From JABHIE01 sp964584805 (GTDB lineage Bacteria; Planctomycetota; UBA1135), in assembly GCA_964584805.1 (NCBI GenBank), contig CAZPAY010000005.1:62001-126000 (forward strand): a stretch of 64,000 nucleotides of DNA, read 5' to 3'. A program made the position numbers and the translations under genes. Shown here one piece after another: positions 42,512 to 49,707 of this stretch (positions are counted from its first letter, which is position 1; every line of letters begins with the position of its first letter). The notes under the pieces are model-generated. The model was not told the DNA's origin. It did no database searches and worked only from the letters and a program-made list of their open reading frames with translations.

Positions 42512-42545
42512 AAACGGCGGCGACCCCTTGAGGTCGCCGCCGTTT
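42512..42545. terminator. Bidirectional terminator, perfect 14-bp stem
   Basis: AAACGGCGGCGACC (42512-42525) and its exact complement (42532-42545) enclose a 6-nt loop. It lies between the convergent purB and Cys/Met-rich lipoprotein genes. The A/T ends give short U-runs on both strands. Confidence 0.8.
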
Positions 42546-42564
42546 GGCGTATCGGTAAAGAAAC

Positions 42565-43293
42565 TTACTTCTTAGCAGGAGCGGCAGGTGTTGCCTCTTT
42601 GCCTTCTTCGCAGCAAGAGCCCTCAGGGGCATCTTTCTTAGGAAGATATTTGGCAGCAGCGTCAGCCTTGTTGCAGGCACCGCCTTCGCAGTCGCCGTCG
42701 CAGTTTTCCTCTTCCATGCAAACTTCGCCGTCTTCGCTGTCGCAAGACTTGCTGTCTTCGCAACCTTCAGTTTTGCCCATGGAAGGGCAATCGGCTGTGC
42801 CCATGGTGGAGCACTCAGAATCTTTGCCCATTGTGGAGCATTCGCCGCCTTTGGCAGCCATCATCTTTTTCATCCTTTTCATGCGAGCAGCGCGCTGTTC
42901 AGGAGTCATATCGGCCATCATCTTTTTCATCATTTCCATGCGTGCGGCGCGTTGTTCGGCAGTCATTTCGCCGCCCATCATCATTTTGCCGCCTTCCATG
43001 TCACAGCCTTCGTCACCGCAAGCGTTGGCACAAGCTTCGGTGCCAGCTTTGGCATCCATTGAGCAAGACTCTTTGCCCATGCTGCAGTCGCCTTTTTCGT
43101 CGCAGTCGGCTTTCATGGAGGCGCAAGCCTCGGTGCCCATCATGTCGCAGTCGCTATCACTTTCGCAAGCGTTAGGGGCGGCGCCAATGGCAGGGTTTTC
43201 GGAATAGTAGTCAGACTTGGCAGTATCGCCTTGAGTTTGGACTGGTTGACAAGCGCAAAGCAAAAGCAGCGCAGGAATGAAGTAGCGAATCAT
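42565..43293 (-). CDS. Cys/Met-rich lipoprotein, possible metal-binding protein
   Basis: This 242-residue lipoprotein (lipobox LLLLCAC) is dominated by Cys, Met, Asp and Glu. It has acidic Cys segments (ESDSDCDMMG, EENCDGDCEGG, SCCEEGKE) flanking two copies of a Met-rich amphipathic helix: MTAEQRAARMEMMKKMMAD and MTPEQRAARMKRMKKMMA. The helix resembles CpxP/Spy LTXXQ motifs in its T-x-E-Q-R-A-A-R opening. Soft-metal or copper handling is inferred from composition only. The neighbouring gene encodes a His/Met-repeat protein. Confidence 0.65.
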   Translation of the reverse strand: MIRYFIPALLLLCACQPVQTQGDTAKSDYYSENPAIGAAPNACESDSDCDMMGTEACASMKADCDEKGDCSMGKESCSMDAKAGTEACANACGDEGCDMEGGKMMMGGEMTAEQRAARMEMMKKMMADMTPEQRAARMKRMKKMMAAKGGECSTMGKDSECSTMGTADCPSMGKTEGCEDSKSCDSEDGEVCMEEENCDGDCEGGACNKADAAAKYLPKKDAPEGSCCEEGKEATPAAPAKK

Positions 43294-43342
43294 CGTTTTT
43301 GGGGGTCTAATGTGGTGCGTTGAGCAATTACAACGAAATGTT

Positions 43343-43364
43343 GGGGGAAGATTATATCTCCCCC
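43343..43364 (-). terminator. Hairpin after the GHGGM-repeat gene
   Basis: GGGGG-A-AGAT (43343-43352) pairs with ATCTCCCCC (43356-43364) around a 3-nt loop with one bulged A. It lies 23 nt past the stop of the GHGGM-repeat gene on the minus strand. The U-run is weak. Confidence 0.45.
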
Positions 43365-43386
43365 CGAGTGTTTGTGCAGCGTCGTA

Positions 43387-44459
43387 TTACCGGCCGCCGC
43401 GTCTTGGGTTGCGCAAGAGTCGCTCGATGCGATCGAGTTGGTCTTGCATGTCTCTCATGCGATCTTCAAGATCGTCAATGTCGTCTTCGAGCTCTTCGAA
43501 AGCCTCGGGGGCTTCCATGATGATCTCGAGGGCTTCGTGCATGGCGTCCATGCCGTGTTGCATGACGGGCATCATGTCACCATGGCCGCCTTTCATACCG
43601 CCGTGACCGCGCATCATGNNNNNNNNNNNNNNNNNNNNNNNNNNNNNNNNNNNNNNNNNNNNNNNNNNNNNNNNNNNNNNNNNNNNNNNNNNNNNNNNNN
43701 NNNNNNNNNNNNNNNNNNGACGGGCATCATGTCACCATGGCCGCCTTTCATACCGCCGTGACCGCGCATCATGCCGCCATGGCCGCCTTTCATACCGCCG
43801 TGACCGCGCATCATGCCGCCATGGCCACCGTTCATACCGCCGTGACCGCGCATCATGCCGCCATGGCCGCCTTTCATACCTTTCGAACCGTGGCATTCGT
43901 CGCCACCGCGCTCTTCGCACTGGCCGCGCCATTCGCCACACTCTTCGTCCTTGTCAGCGCGCCATTCAAAGTGCATCGCGTGGGGGCCTTCGCCGCCGCC
44001 GTGGCCCGGCATTCCGTGGCCTTGGAGCATCGCGCCTAGGTCGAGGCCTTCAATATCCATGCCTTCGACTTGCTGAAGAATGGCCTGAATATCAATATCA
44101 CCCATCTCGCCTGGCTCGCCCGAAATCATGAATGCATGAGCGCCATCGCCCATTTTCATCATTTTTCCGCCGCCAAAAGGCCAGACATTGCGCTTTTTGA
44201 GGCGCCGTGGTTTTTTGCCGTCTTGGACAATTTCGGCGACAACTTCAATCTCGCACTCAGCCGTGGCGCATTCGCCAGCCTCTGAGCAATCGGCATCTTT
44301 GCCACCTTCTTCGCAGCAATCGCTGCCTGGGCCAGCTTCTTGGATACCGGCCGATGTGATGACCACTTGAACTTCTTTTTGAGTTTCAGTGGAGGGAGCG
44401 TCTTGCAGCAAAAAAGCTGCGGGAGTGGCGGCAAGCGCCAAAAGGGTGAGTTTAATCAT
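43387..44459 (-). CDS. Secreted GHGGM-repeat (His/Met-rich) protein, interrupted by an assembly gap
   Basis: The gene spans the N gap (43619-43718). It begins with a signal peptide (LTLLALAATPAAFLLQ), an acidic Cys region (DCCEEGGKDADC), a hydrophobic-acidic segment, then tandem 14-residue units MMRGHGGMKGGHGG, and ends in an acidic coiled-coil (LEDDIDDLEDRMRDMQDQLDRIERLL). As written, the two halves are in different frames. Joining the gap at the shared 55-nt flank restores one frame of about 305 codons. The His/Met/Gly repeats suggest metal binding. It sits next to another Cys/Met-rich exported protein. Confidence 0.7.
43569..43884 (-). repeat. 42-nt tandem repeats encoding MMRGHGGMKGGHGG
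   Basis: Units of 42 nt recur on both sides of the gap, for example 43774-43815 and 43816-43857, differing by a few bases. True copy number is unknown because the assembly broke here. Confidence 0.85.
43619..43718. other. Scaffold gap of 100 N with 55-nt duplicated flanks
   Basis: Exactly 55 nt (43564-43618) before the gap are identical to the 55 nt after it (43719-43773). That is how two contigs sharing a k-mer-length end look after scaffolding. The real distance is likely not 100 nt. Confidence 0.85.
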
Positions 44460-44600
44460 GGTTCCAGAGGTTTGGACTTCAGGGAGAGTGGGGAGAGAAG
44501 CGCCCCAATTCGCTGAAAGAACTTACTCTTAACCCCAGTATTCGTTAGAGGATTTCACTTTCTTGCAGTTTTTTTTGAGTTTTCTAAAATAGAATCAGCA

Positions 44601-45644
44601 TTGCGCTCCCGGCCACCTGTGAACCTTCCCGAAATTCAAGCATTTGCCTCTGCCCTTCCCTCGGAAGGCAAGTTGGTTTTGTGCACGCACCGCCACCCCG
44701 ACCCAGATGGTTTGGGCGCTTTGGTGGCCATGCAGCAATTGCTTAAAGACAAATTTGGGCTTGAGGCCGACCTTGTGCTTGAGGGGCGCATCCGCCGAGC
44801 AGAAAATGTGGCCATGCGCCGTCTGCTGCGGATTGAGGCACTTCCGAAAGGGGCCGTTGATCCAGCGGTTTACAAAGGTGCCATCGTCGTCGATGCCCAG
44901 CCTTGTTTTAGCCACACCCATCCGCCAGGCGGGGTCCCCGTCTTGGCGATTTTCGATCACCACGATGCCAGCGAAGCAACCGAGGAAAAAGATAAAGAGG
45001 CTTTCCGTTGGGTTGACCCTGGCTTTGGCGCGACATCCACGATGGTCTGGAGCTTGCTGCGTGCATTTGATGTCGAGCCCAATGAGCGCACCGCAACGGC
45101 CCTCTTTTGCGGAATTCGCTACGACACGAATGATTTGGCGCACGATTCCACCGAGCTCGACGAAGAGGCTTACTTCGCTTTGCAGCGCATCGCCAACCGC
45201 TCTTGGATTGGCGCCATTGATCATCCGCCACTTCCGCGGGATTACTTCCGCCAAATGGCGCGCGCGATTGACAGCTGTGAGGTGTCTGGCATTGTTTTGC
45301 TGACTTTGCTCGGTGATGTCAACAGCCCCGAAACGGTCGCTGAGGTGGCCGATTGGTTTGTGCGTCTTGAGGGGCAGCAATGGTCGCTTGCGGGCGGCGC
45401 TTGCGATGGGCGCTACCAAGTTTCCCTTCGCACAGATTTGCCCGGCGCCGATGCTTACCCCGCTTTGCGATACATCCTCGGTCGCGAGGGCTCATGTGGG
45501 GGCCACGGCCGCATGGCTGGGGGGCAAATACCCATCGGCGAAATGTCTGTGGGCGAAATTGAATCGCTCATTGCCCGTCGCGCCCGCGAGCTTTTTGGTG
45601 TTGCAGATGAAACAGCCGAGCCTCTCAGTTCGACGCGCTCTTGA
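44601..45644 (+). CDS. DHH-family phosphoesterase (NrnA-like)
   Basis: This 347-residue DHH/DHHA1 protein has metal-site motif CTHRHPDPDGLGA (H30, H32, D34, D36), VVDAQP, IFDHHDASE and a C-terminal DHHA1 domain with GSCGGHGRMAGGQ. NrnA-type enzymes degrade short oligoribonucleotides and pAp. DHH is retained as DHH in FDHHD. The start is TTG at 44601 or GTG at 44619; TAGAAT lies 5 nt before the TTG, but neither start has a convincing Shine-Dalgarno. Confidence 0.88.
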   Translation: MRSRPPVNLPEIQAFASALPSEGKLVLCTHRHPDPDGLGALVAMQQLLKDKFGLEADLVLEGRIRRAENVAMRRLLRIEALPKGAVDPAVYKGAIVVDAQPCFSHTHPPGGVPVLAIFDHHDASEATEEKDKEAFRWVDPGFGATSTMVWSLLRAFDVEPNERTATALFCGIRYDTNDLAHDSTELDEEAYFALQRIANRSWIGAIDHPPLPRDYFRQMARAIDSCEVSGIVLLTLLGDVNSPETVAEVADWFVRLEGQQWSLAGGACDGRYQVSLRTDLPGADAYPALRYILGREGSCGGHGRMAGGQIPIGEMSVGEIESLIARRARELFGVADETAEPLSSTRS

Positions 45645-45698
45645 GCCTTGATTTCGCCTCTCGCCGCAGAGTGTTCCTAATATTTTTGCCGACTATCA

Positions 45699-45727
45699 TT
45701 GACAGCCTGCCGGCAAAGCGGTATCTT
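45699..45727 (+). promoter_or_regulatory. Sigma-70 promoter of tRNA-Gly
   Basis: A perfect TTGACA (45699-45704) and TATCTT (45722-45727) are separated by 17 nt, and the tRNA starts 14 nt downstream. This is the best canonical promoter in the window. Confidence 0.85.
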
Positions 45728-45741
45728 TTCCGCCCTACAAC

Positions 45742-45816
45742 GCGGCCGTAGCTCAGTGGTAGAGCTCGACCTTGCCAAGGTCGTTGTCGTGAGTTCGAAT
45801 CTCATCGGCCGCTCCA
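45742..45816 (+). tRNA. tRNA-Gly (GCC)
   Basis: A 75-nt cloverleaf: acceptor GCGGCCG/CGGCCGC, D-arm GCTC/GAGC, anticodon stem CGACC/GGTCG with loop TTGCCAA giving anticodon GCC, T-arm with GAGTTCGAATCTC, discriminator T and an encoded CCA. It has its own consensus promoter and a strong terminator. Confidence 0.97.
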
Positions 45817-45821
45817 AACAC

Positions 45822-45858
45822 CCCCAAGCCTTTTCGAGGGCTTGGGGTTTTTCTTTTT
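45822..45858 (+). terminator. Intrinsic terminator of tRNA-Gly
   Basis: CCCCAAGCC (45822-45830) pairs with GGCTTGGGG (45839-45847), followed by TTTTTCTTTTT. It begins 6 nt after the tRNA 3' end. Confidence 0.92.
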
Positions 45859-45905
45859 GCGGACGGCAGGCTTTGCTGAACTTTCACTTGCCGCCTTACT
45901 TATGG

Positions 45906-45943
45906 CAAAAAGATAGCCCCCATGCCGCAAAGCAGGGGGGCTA
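45906..45943 (-). terminator. Intrinsic terminator of the ferredoxin gene
   Basis: On the minus strand TAGCCCCC and GGGGGCTA (45914-45921 / 45936-45943), with inner TGC/GCA pairs, form a hairpin followed by TCTTTTT. It lies 17 nt after the ferredoxin stop. Confidence 0.8.
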
Positions 45944-45960
45944 AACCGAAAAGTTTGAGA

Positions 45961-46224
45961 CTAGCAGTGAATCTCAGCGAGGTCGGCGTTGGCCTGGATG
46001 AAGGCCGTCCATTTGTCAGGCACATCGTCTTCTTCGAAGATGGCGTCGACGGGGCATTCTGGCTCGCAAGCACCGCAATCGATGCACTCATCAGGGTTGA
46101 TGAACATAGGGAGATTCAGCGTGCCTTCTTCGGGCTCGCTTTCGATGATACATTCGGTAGGGCAAACATCGACACAGGCTGTGTCTTTGGTGTTTACGCA
46201 AGGCTCGGCAATGACGTGAGGCAT
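45961..46224 (-). CDS. 7Fe-type ferredoxin
   Basis: This 87-residue protein has cysteines at 9, 17, 21, 25 and 47, 50, 53, 57. The C9-x7-C17-x3-C21-P-x2-C25 spacing matches Azotobacter FdI-type [3Fe-4S][4Fe-4S] ferredoxins rather than 2[4Fe-4S] ones. It is a soluble electron carrier; the partner is unknown. It is a single-gene unit with its own promoter-like sequence upstream and terminator downstream. Confidence 0.92.
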   Translation of the reverse strand: MPHVIAEPCVNTKDTACVDVCPTECIIESEPEEGTLNLPMFINPDECIDCGACEPECPVDAIFEEDDVPDKWTAFIQANADLAEIHC

Positions 46225-46293
46225 GTTTTTCGTGGGGGTTTCGTGGGCTCAGAGCGCCCAAGAGGGGGCGGTTTGCCCCGTTGCTTAGCCTGT

Positions 46294-46321
46294 TAAATAA
46301 CGGCACAATCGTTGAGGTCAA
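46294..46321 (-). promoter_or_regulatory. Putative promoter of the ferredoxin gene
   Basis: On the minus strand TTGACC (46316-46321) and TATTTA (46294-46299) are 16 nt apart, leaving a leader of about 60 nt before the ATG at 46224. The -35 matches consensus at five of six positions; the -10 is weak. Confidence 0.4.
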
Positions 46322-46343
46322 GTATTTTCCTGTTTCAACTCGC

Positions 46344-46355
46344 TAAACTTGCGGA
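46344..46355 (+). promoter_or_regulatory. Leaderless-type -10 element for plsY
   Basis: TAAACT (46344-46349) is followed by TGCGGA and the ATG at 46356. The sequence TAAACTTGCG also precedes the thioesterase start near 1120. Confidence 0.45.
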
Positions 46356-46976
46356 ATGAACATCCAAACAGCCCTAGTTGCCGCGCTTTTCGGCTATCTT
46401 CTAGGTTCAATTTCTTTTTCGCTTTTACTGGCTAGGCTCAAAGGTATCGATTTGAGAGAGGTTGGCTCCGGCAATCTTGGTGCGACAAATGCGAGTCGGG
46501 CGTTAGGGAAATGGGGCGGCATTTTGGTTTATTTTCTTGATGCGGCAAAAGGGTTCTTGCCGGCTTGGGCCGTTTTGGCTTACACAGCTCAAGAAAAAGG
46601 AGGTCTGGGTCAGCTGGAACCAGCCGTCCTGGCAGGTCTTGCGGCTTACGCAGGTCATATTTGGCCGGTCTATTTTGGTTTCCGCGGTGGCAAAGGCGTC
46701 GCGACGCTGACCGGTTTGGTTTTGGCCTTCCACCCGATGACCTTGGCTTGGGCGGCGGTTGCGCTACTCGTGACGGTCATCCCGACGAAATGGATGTCGC
46801 TTGGCTCACTAGCAATCGGCATGACTTTGCCGATTTCAGCCTGGTATTACGAGTTGCCTGAGCCGGTCTTTTACGGCTTCCTCGTCGCGGGGCTTTTCCT
46901 TTTCTGGACGCATCGCTCCAACATCGGCCGTATCCTCTCAGGCACAGAGCGCCGCATTGGCGATAAAAAATCATGA
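46356..46976 (+). CDS. plsY: Acyl-phosphate glycerol-3-phosphate acyltransferase PlsY
   Basis: This membrane enzyme makes lysophosphatidate from acyl-phosphate and glycerol-3-phosphate. The 206 residues carry the three PlsY blocks: GSISFSLLLARLKGIDLREVGSGNLGATNASR, GHIWPVYFGFRGGKGVAT, and a late HRSNIGRILSGTERRIG. It overlaps gpsA by 4 nt, coupling acylation to supply of its substrate. Confidence 0.95.
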   Translation: MNIQTALVAALFGYLLGSISFSLLLARLKGIDLREVGSGNLGATNASRALGKWGGILVYFLDAAKGFLPAWAVLAYTAQEKGGLGQLEPAVLAGLAAYAGHIWPVYFGFRGGKGVATLTGLVLAFHPMTLAWAAVALLVTVIPTKWMSLGSLAIGMTLPISAWYYELPEPVFYGFLVAGLFLFWTHRSNIGRILSGTERRIGDKKS

Positions 46977-47971
46977 GTACACGCACACTTGTTATCGGAG
47001 ACGGCGGCTGGGGTACAGCCATCGCCACGGCATTGCACCGCGCGGGCCGGCAGGTCACTCTTTGGTCGGTCGACGAGGAATACGCCAAGCAAGTTGCGGC
47101 GACTCGCGAAAATTCGAAATTTTTGGCGGGCGTTGAGATTCCACAAGAAATTCGCTGGACGGGCGATATCGAAGCCGCGCTTGATGGTGCCGATGAGTAT
47201 TACTCGGTCGTTCCTACTCAATTTTTGCGGGCGACAATCGGGCGTTTTGACGGGCGATTGGCTCATTTGCCGGCCGTTTCCGCGACCAAAGGGTTAGAGC
47301 TCGACACTTTGCGGCGTCCGACTGAAATCCTTCAAGAAGCTGCGGGCGCGCAAGCGGGCATGACCATTTTGAGCGGCCCATCGCACGCAGAAGAAACCGC
47401 GCGTGGTTTGGCCACTTCCATCGTGGCGGGCTCCGATGATCCTGCCCAAGCCAAGCGCGTGCAAGAGCGGCTCGGTTCGGCAACGATGCGCGTTTACACC
47501 TCCGGCGACCCGATTGGGGTTGAGTTGGGCGGCGCGCTCAAAAACATCATCGCGGTCGCGGCCGGGCTGGCGGATGGCATCGGCCTTGGCGACAACGCAA
47601 AGGCGGCATTGGTCGCTCGTGGTTTGGTTGAAATGGGTCGCTATGGCAAAGTCTGCGGCGCCGAGCGTGACACATTTTTCGGTCTCTCCGGTTCAGGCGA
47701 TTTGATGGTGACTTGCTATTCGCGGCACTCGCGCAATCGTTCCCTTGGCGAGCGCATTGGCAAAGGCGAAACTCTTGACGAAATCCTCGCTGCGACCGAA
47801 AAGGTGGCGGAAGGCGTCTGGACATGCAAAGCCATCCATGAGTCCGCCGCTCAGAAAGGGGTCGATATGCCCATCACTGAGCGACTCCACGCGATTTTGT
47901 TTGGCGGGGTTGACCCGAAAGATGCCGTCCGTGATTTGATGTTGCGGCCTGTGCGCGCTGAGGCTGAATAG
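46973..47971 (+). CDS. gpsA: NAD(P)H-dependent glycerol-3-phosphate dehydrogenase
   Basis: Reduces dihydroxyacetone phosphate to glycerol-3-phosphate for phospholipids. The 332 residues have the Rossmann motif VIGDGGWGTAIA (7-18), SATKGLE, SGPSHAEETARG, the catalytic-region Lys in GVELGGALKNIIAVAAGLADG, and LSGSGDLMVTCYSRHSRNRSLG. It overlaps plsY by 4 nt. Confidence 0.95.
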   Translation: MSTRTLVIGDGGWGTAIATALHRAGRQVTLWSVDEEYAKQVAATRENSKFLAGVEIPQEIRWTGDIEAALDGADEYYSVVPTQFLRATIGRFDGRLAHLPAVSATKGLELDTLRRPTEILQEAAGAQAGMTILSGPSHAEETARGLATSIVAGSDDPAQAKRVQERLGSATMRVYTSGDPIGVELGGALKNIIAVAAGLADGIGLGDNAKAALVARGLVEMGRYGKVCGAERDTFFGLSGSGDLMVTCYSRHSRNRSLGERIGKGETLDEILAATEKVAEGVWTCKAIHESAAQKGVDMPITERLHAILFGGVDPKDAVRDLMLRPVRAEAE

Positions 47972-47987
47972 ACGGCCCCGAGTTTTT

Positions 47988-49703
47988 ATGAAATCAACCC
48001 CACGCTACCCTGCGCCTGAGCGGCGCTATTTGCCCACTTGTTTTGAAATTGCGGATTGGTCGAATGCTAAGCCGTTTTACGATGAGTTGACGGCGCGCGC
48101 TTTGGATTCGGTCGAGGCACTTGAGTGTTGGATTCTGGACCGTGCAGAATTAGATGCTTTTGTTGGTGCCGAAGCATCGCGGCGCATGATTCAGGCGGCG
48201 CGTTTTACGGATGACAAAGAGGCCGAAGAAAAGTGGTTAGCCTTTGAGACCGAATTCATTCCTGCGTTGTCTCCTGTTTCTGACGCGCTCGACCGACGCT
48301 TTTTGGATTGCTCTTTTCGTCATGATTTAGATGTGAAAAAGTGGCATATCTACACGCGTGATTCTGAGCTCGCCGTTGAGCTTTTTTGCGAGAAAAACAT
48401 TCCACTTTCTGCCGAAGAGGCAAAGCTCGCGAATCGTTTTGGTCAGATAGCTGGGGCCATGACGGTCAGCTATCAAGGGGAAGAGTTGACATTGGCTGCA
48501 TTAGGCACATTTGCCGAAAATCCCGACCGTGCCGTCCGCGAGGAAACTTGGCGTCTGGCCACGCAGCGCCGTGGGAAAGACAAAGAGGCGCTTGAGTCGG
48601 TTTTTGAAGAAATGCTCGCCATCCGTGGGCAAAAGGCGCAAAACGCTGGTTTTACGAATTACCGAGACTACAAACATCGTGCGTGGGGGAGGTTTGATTA
48701 CAGCCCTGCTGATTGCGAGGCGTTCCATGAAAATGTAGAGCGATTTATTTTGCCCGCCCTTGAGCGCATGCGCGCTTTCCGACAAGCAAAGTTGGGTCTT
48801 GATTCGTTACGGCCTTGGGATTTGGCGGTTGACCTTGACCGAGCGCCGGCTTTTGAGCCCTTTCAAAACGAGGCGGAACACATTGAAGTTGCAGCAAAAC
48901 TATTAGAAGAAATTCACCCACCTTTTGCAGATGACTTGCGTTGGATGCAACAGCAAGATTTGCTTGATTTGGCGACGCGACCGCACAAGCGCCCCGGTGG
49001 TTTTATGGATACTTATGCAGACATTCGCGTGCCGTTCATCTTTGCGAACTCCGGCACAACTCATGGTGATGTCGAGACATTAATTCATGAGGCGGGTCAC
49101 GCTGTTCACGCACTTGCTGCGCGCGAGATCGAGCCATCTGATTATCACGATGCTCCACTTGAGTTTGCTGAGGTTGCCTCGATGGCCATGGAGTCGATGG
49201 CGATGGGGCATCTTGAGGCGGTCTACCCAGCTACAGAAGCCAAACGCGCCTTGCGTGCATCGTTGGAATCTTGCGTGAGTACATTTGCCTGGGTTGCGAC
49301 GATTGATGCTTTTCAACATTGGCTCTACACCCACGAGAATCACACGCAAGAAGAGCGTATGGCCGCATGGGTTGCCGTCCGCGAGCGTTTCTCTGCGGGC
49401 CTCGATTGGTCAGGGCTAGAAGACGAGCGCTCTTATGAATGGCAACGGCAGCTCCACTTGTTTGAAGTACCGTTTTATTACATCGAATATGGCATCGCTC
49501 AAAACGGCGCGTTGCAGGTTTGGCAAAATTATTTGAATGATGCTGATGCTGCGATTGACAAATATCGCAAGGGGCTCGCATTGGGTGGAAGCCGCCCTTT
49601 GCCTGAGTTATACGAGGCCGCGGGCATTCAATTTGACCCTAAGGGCGCATGCTTGGAACATTTGATTCCTGCTGTTGAAAAGGCTTGGCGTGCTGTAAAT
49701 TAG
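47988..49703 (+). CDS. pepF: M3-family oligoendopeptidase (PepF-like)
   Basis: This 571-residue cytoplasmic zinc metallopeptidase of the thimet/oligoendopeptidase F group has the zinc motif H367-E-A-G-H371 within LIHEAGHAVHALAA, and the third ligand Glu in EFAEVASMAMESMAMGH. The substrate-loop Tyr residues near the end are also present (FYYIEYGIAQ). It likely trims short peptides. No promoter-like element is near its start, which is 16 nt after gpsA, so it is probably co-transcribed. Confidence 0.9.
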   Translation: MKSTPRYPAPERRYLPTCFEIADWSNAKPFYDELTARALDSVEALECWILDRAELDAFVGAEASRRMIQAARFTDDKEAEEKWLAFETEFIPALSPVSDALDRRFLDCSFRHDLDVKKWHIYTRDSELAVELFCEKNIPLSAEEAKLANRFGQIAGAMTVSYQGEELTLAALGTFAENPDRAVREETWRLATQRRGKDKEALESVFEEMLAIRGQKAQNAGFTNYRDYKHRAWGRFDYSPADCEAFHENVERFILPALERMRAFRQAKLGLDSLRPWDLAVDLDRAPAFEPFQNEAEHIEVAAKLLEEIHPPFADDLRWMQQQDLLDLATRPHKRPGGFMDTYADIRVPFIFANSGTTHGDVETLIHEAGHAVHALAAREIEPSDYHDAPLEFAEVASMAMESMAMGHLEAVYPATEAKRALRASLESCVSTFAWVATIDAFQHWLYTHENHTQEERMAAWVAVRERFSAGLDWSGLEDERSYEWQRQLHLFEVPFYYIEYGIAQNGALQVWQNYLNDADAAIDKYRKGLALGGSRPLPELYEAAGIQFDPKGACLEHLIPAVEKAWRAVN

Positions 49704-49707
49704 ATGC
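49696..49707 (+). promoter_or_regulatory. Leaderless-type -10 element for the kinase gene
   Basis: TAAATT (49696-49701), overlapping the pepF stop codon, is 6 nt from the ATG at 49708. Confidence 0.4.

Noticed and set aside
43614..44459. Separate genes on each side of the N gap
   Set aside because: The 55-nt shared flank and restored frame after collapse indicate one gene.
44595..45419. Minus-strand open frame of 274 codons opposite the DHH phosphoesterase
   Set aside because: Antisense to a gene with intact DHH/DHHA1 motifs; no recognisable protein features.
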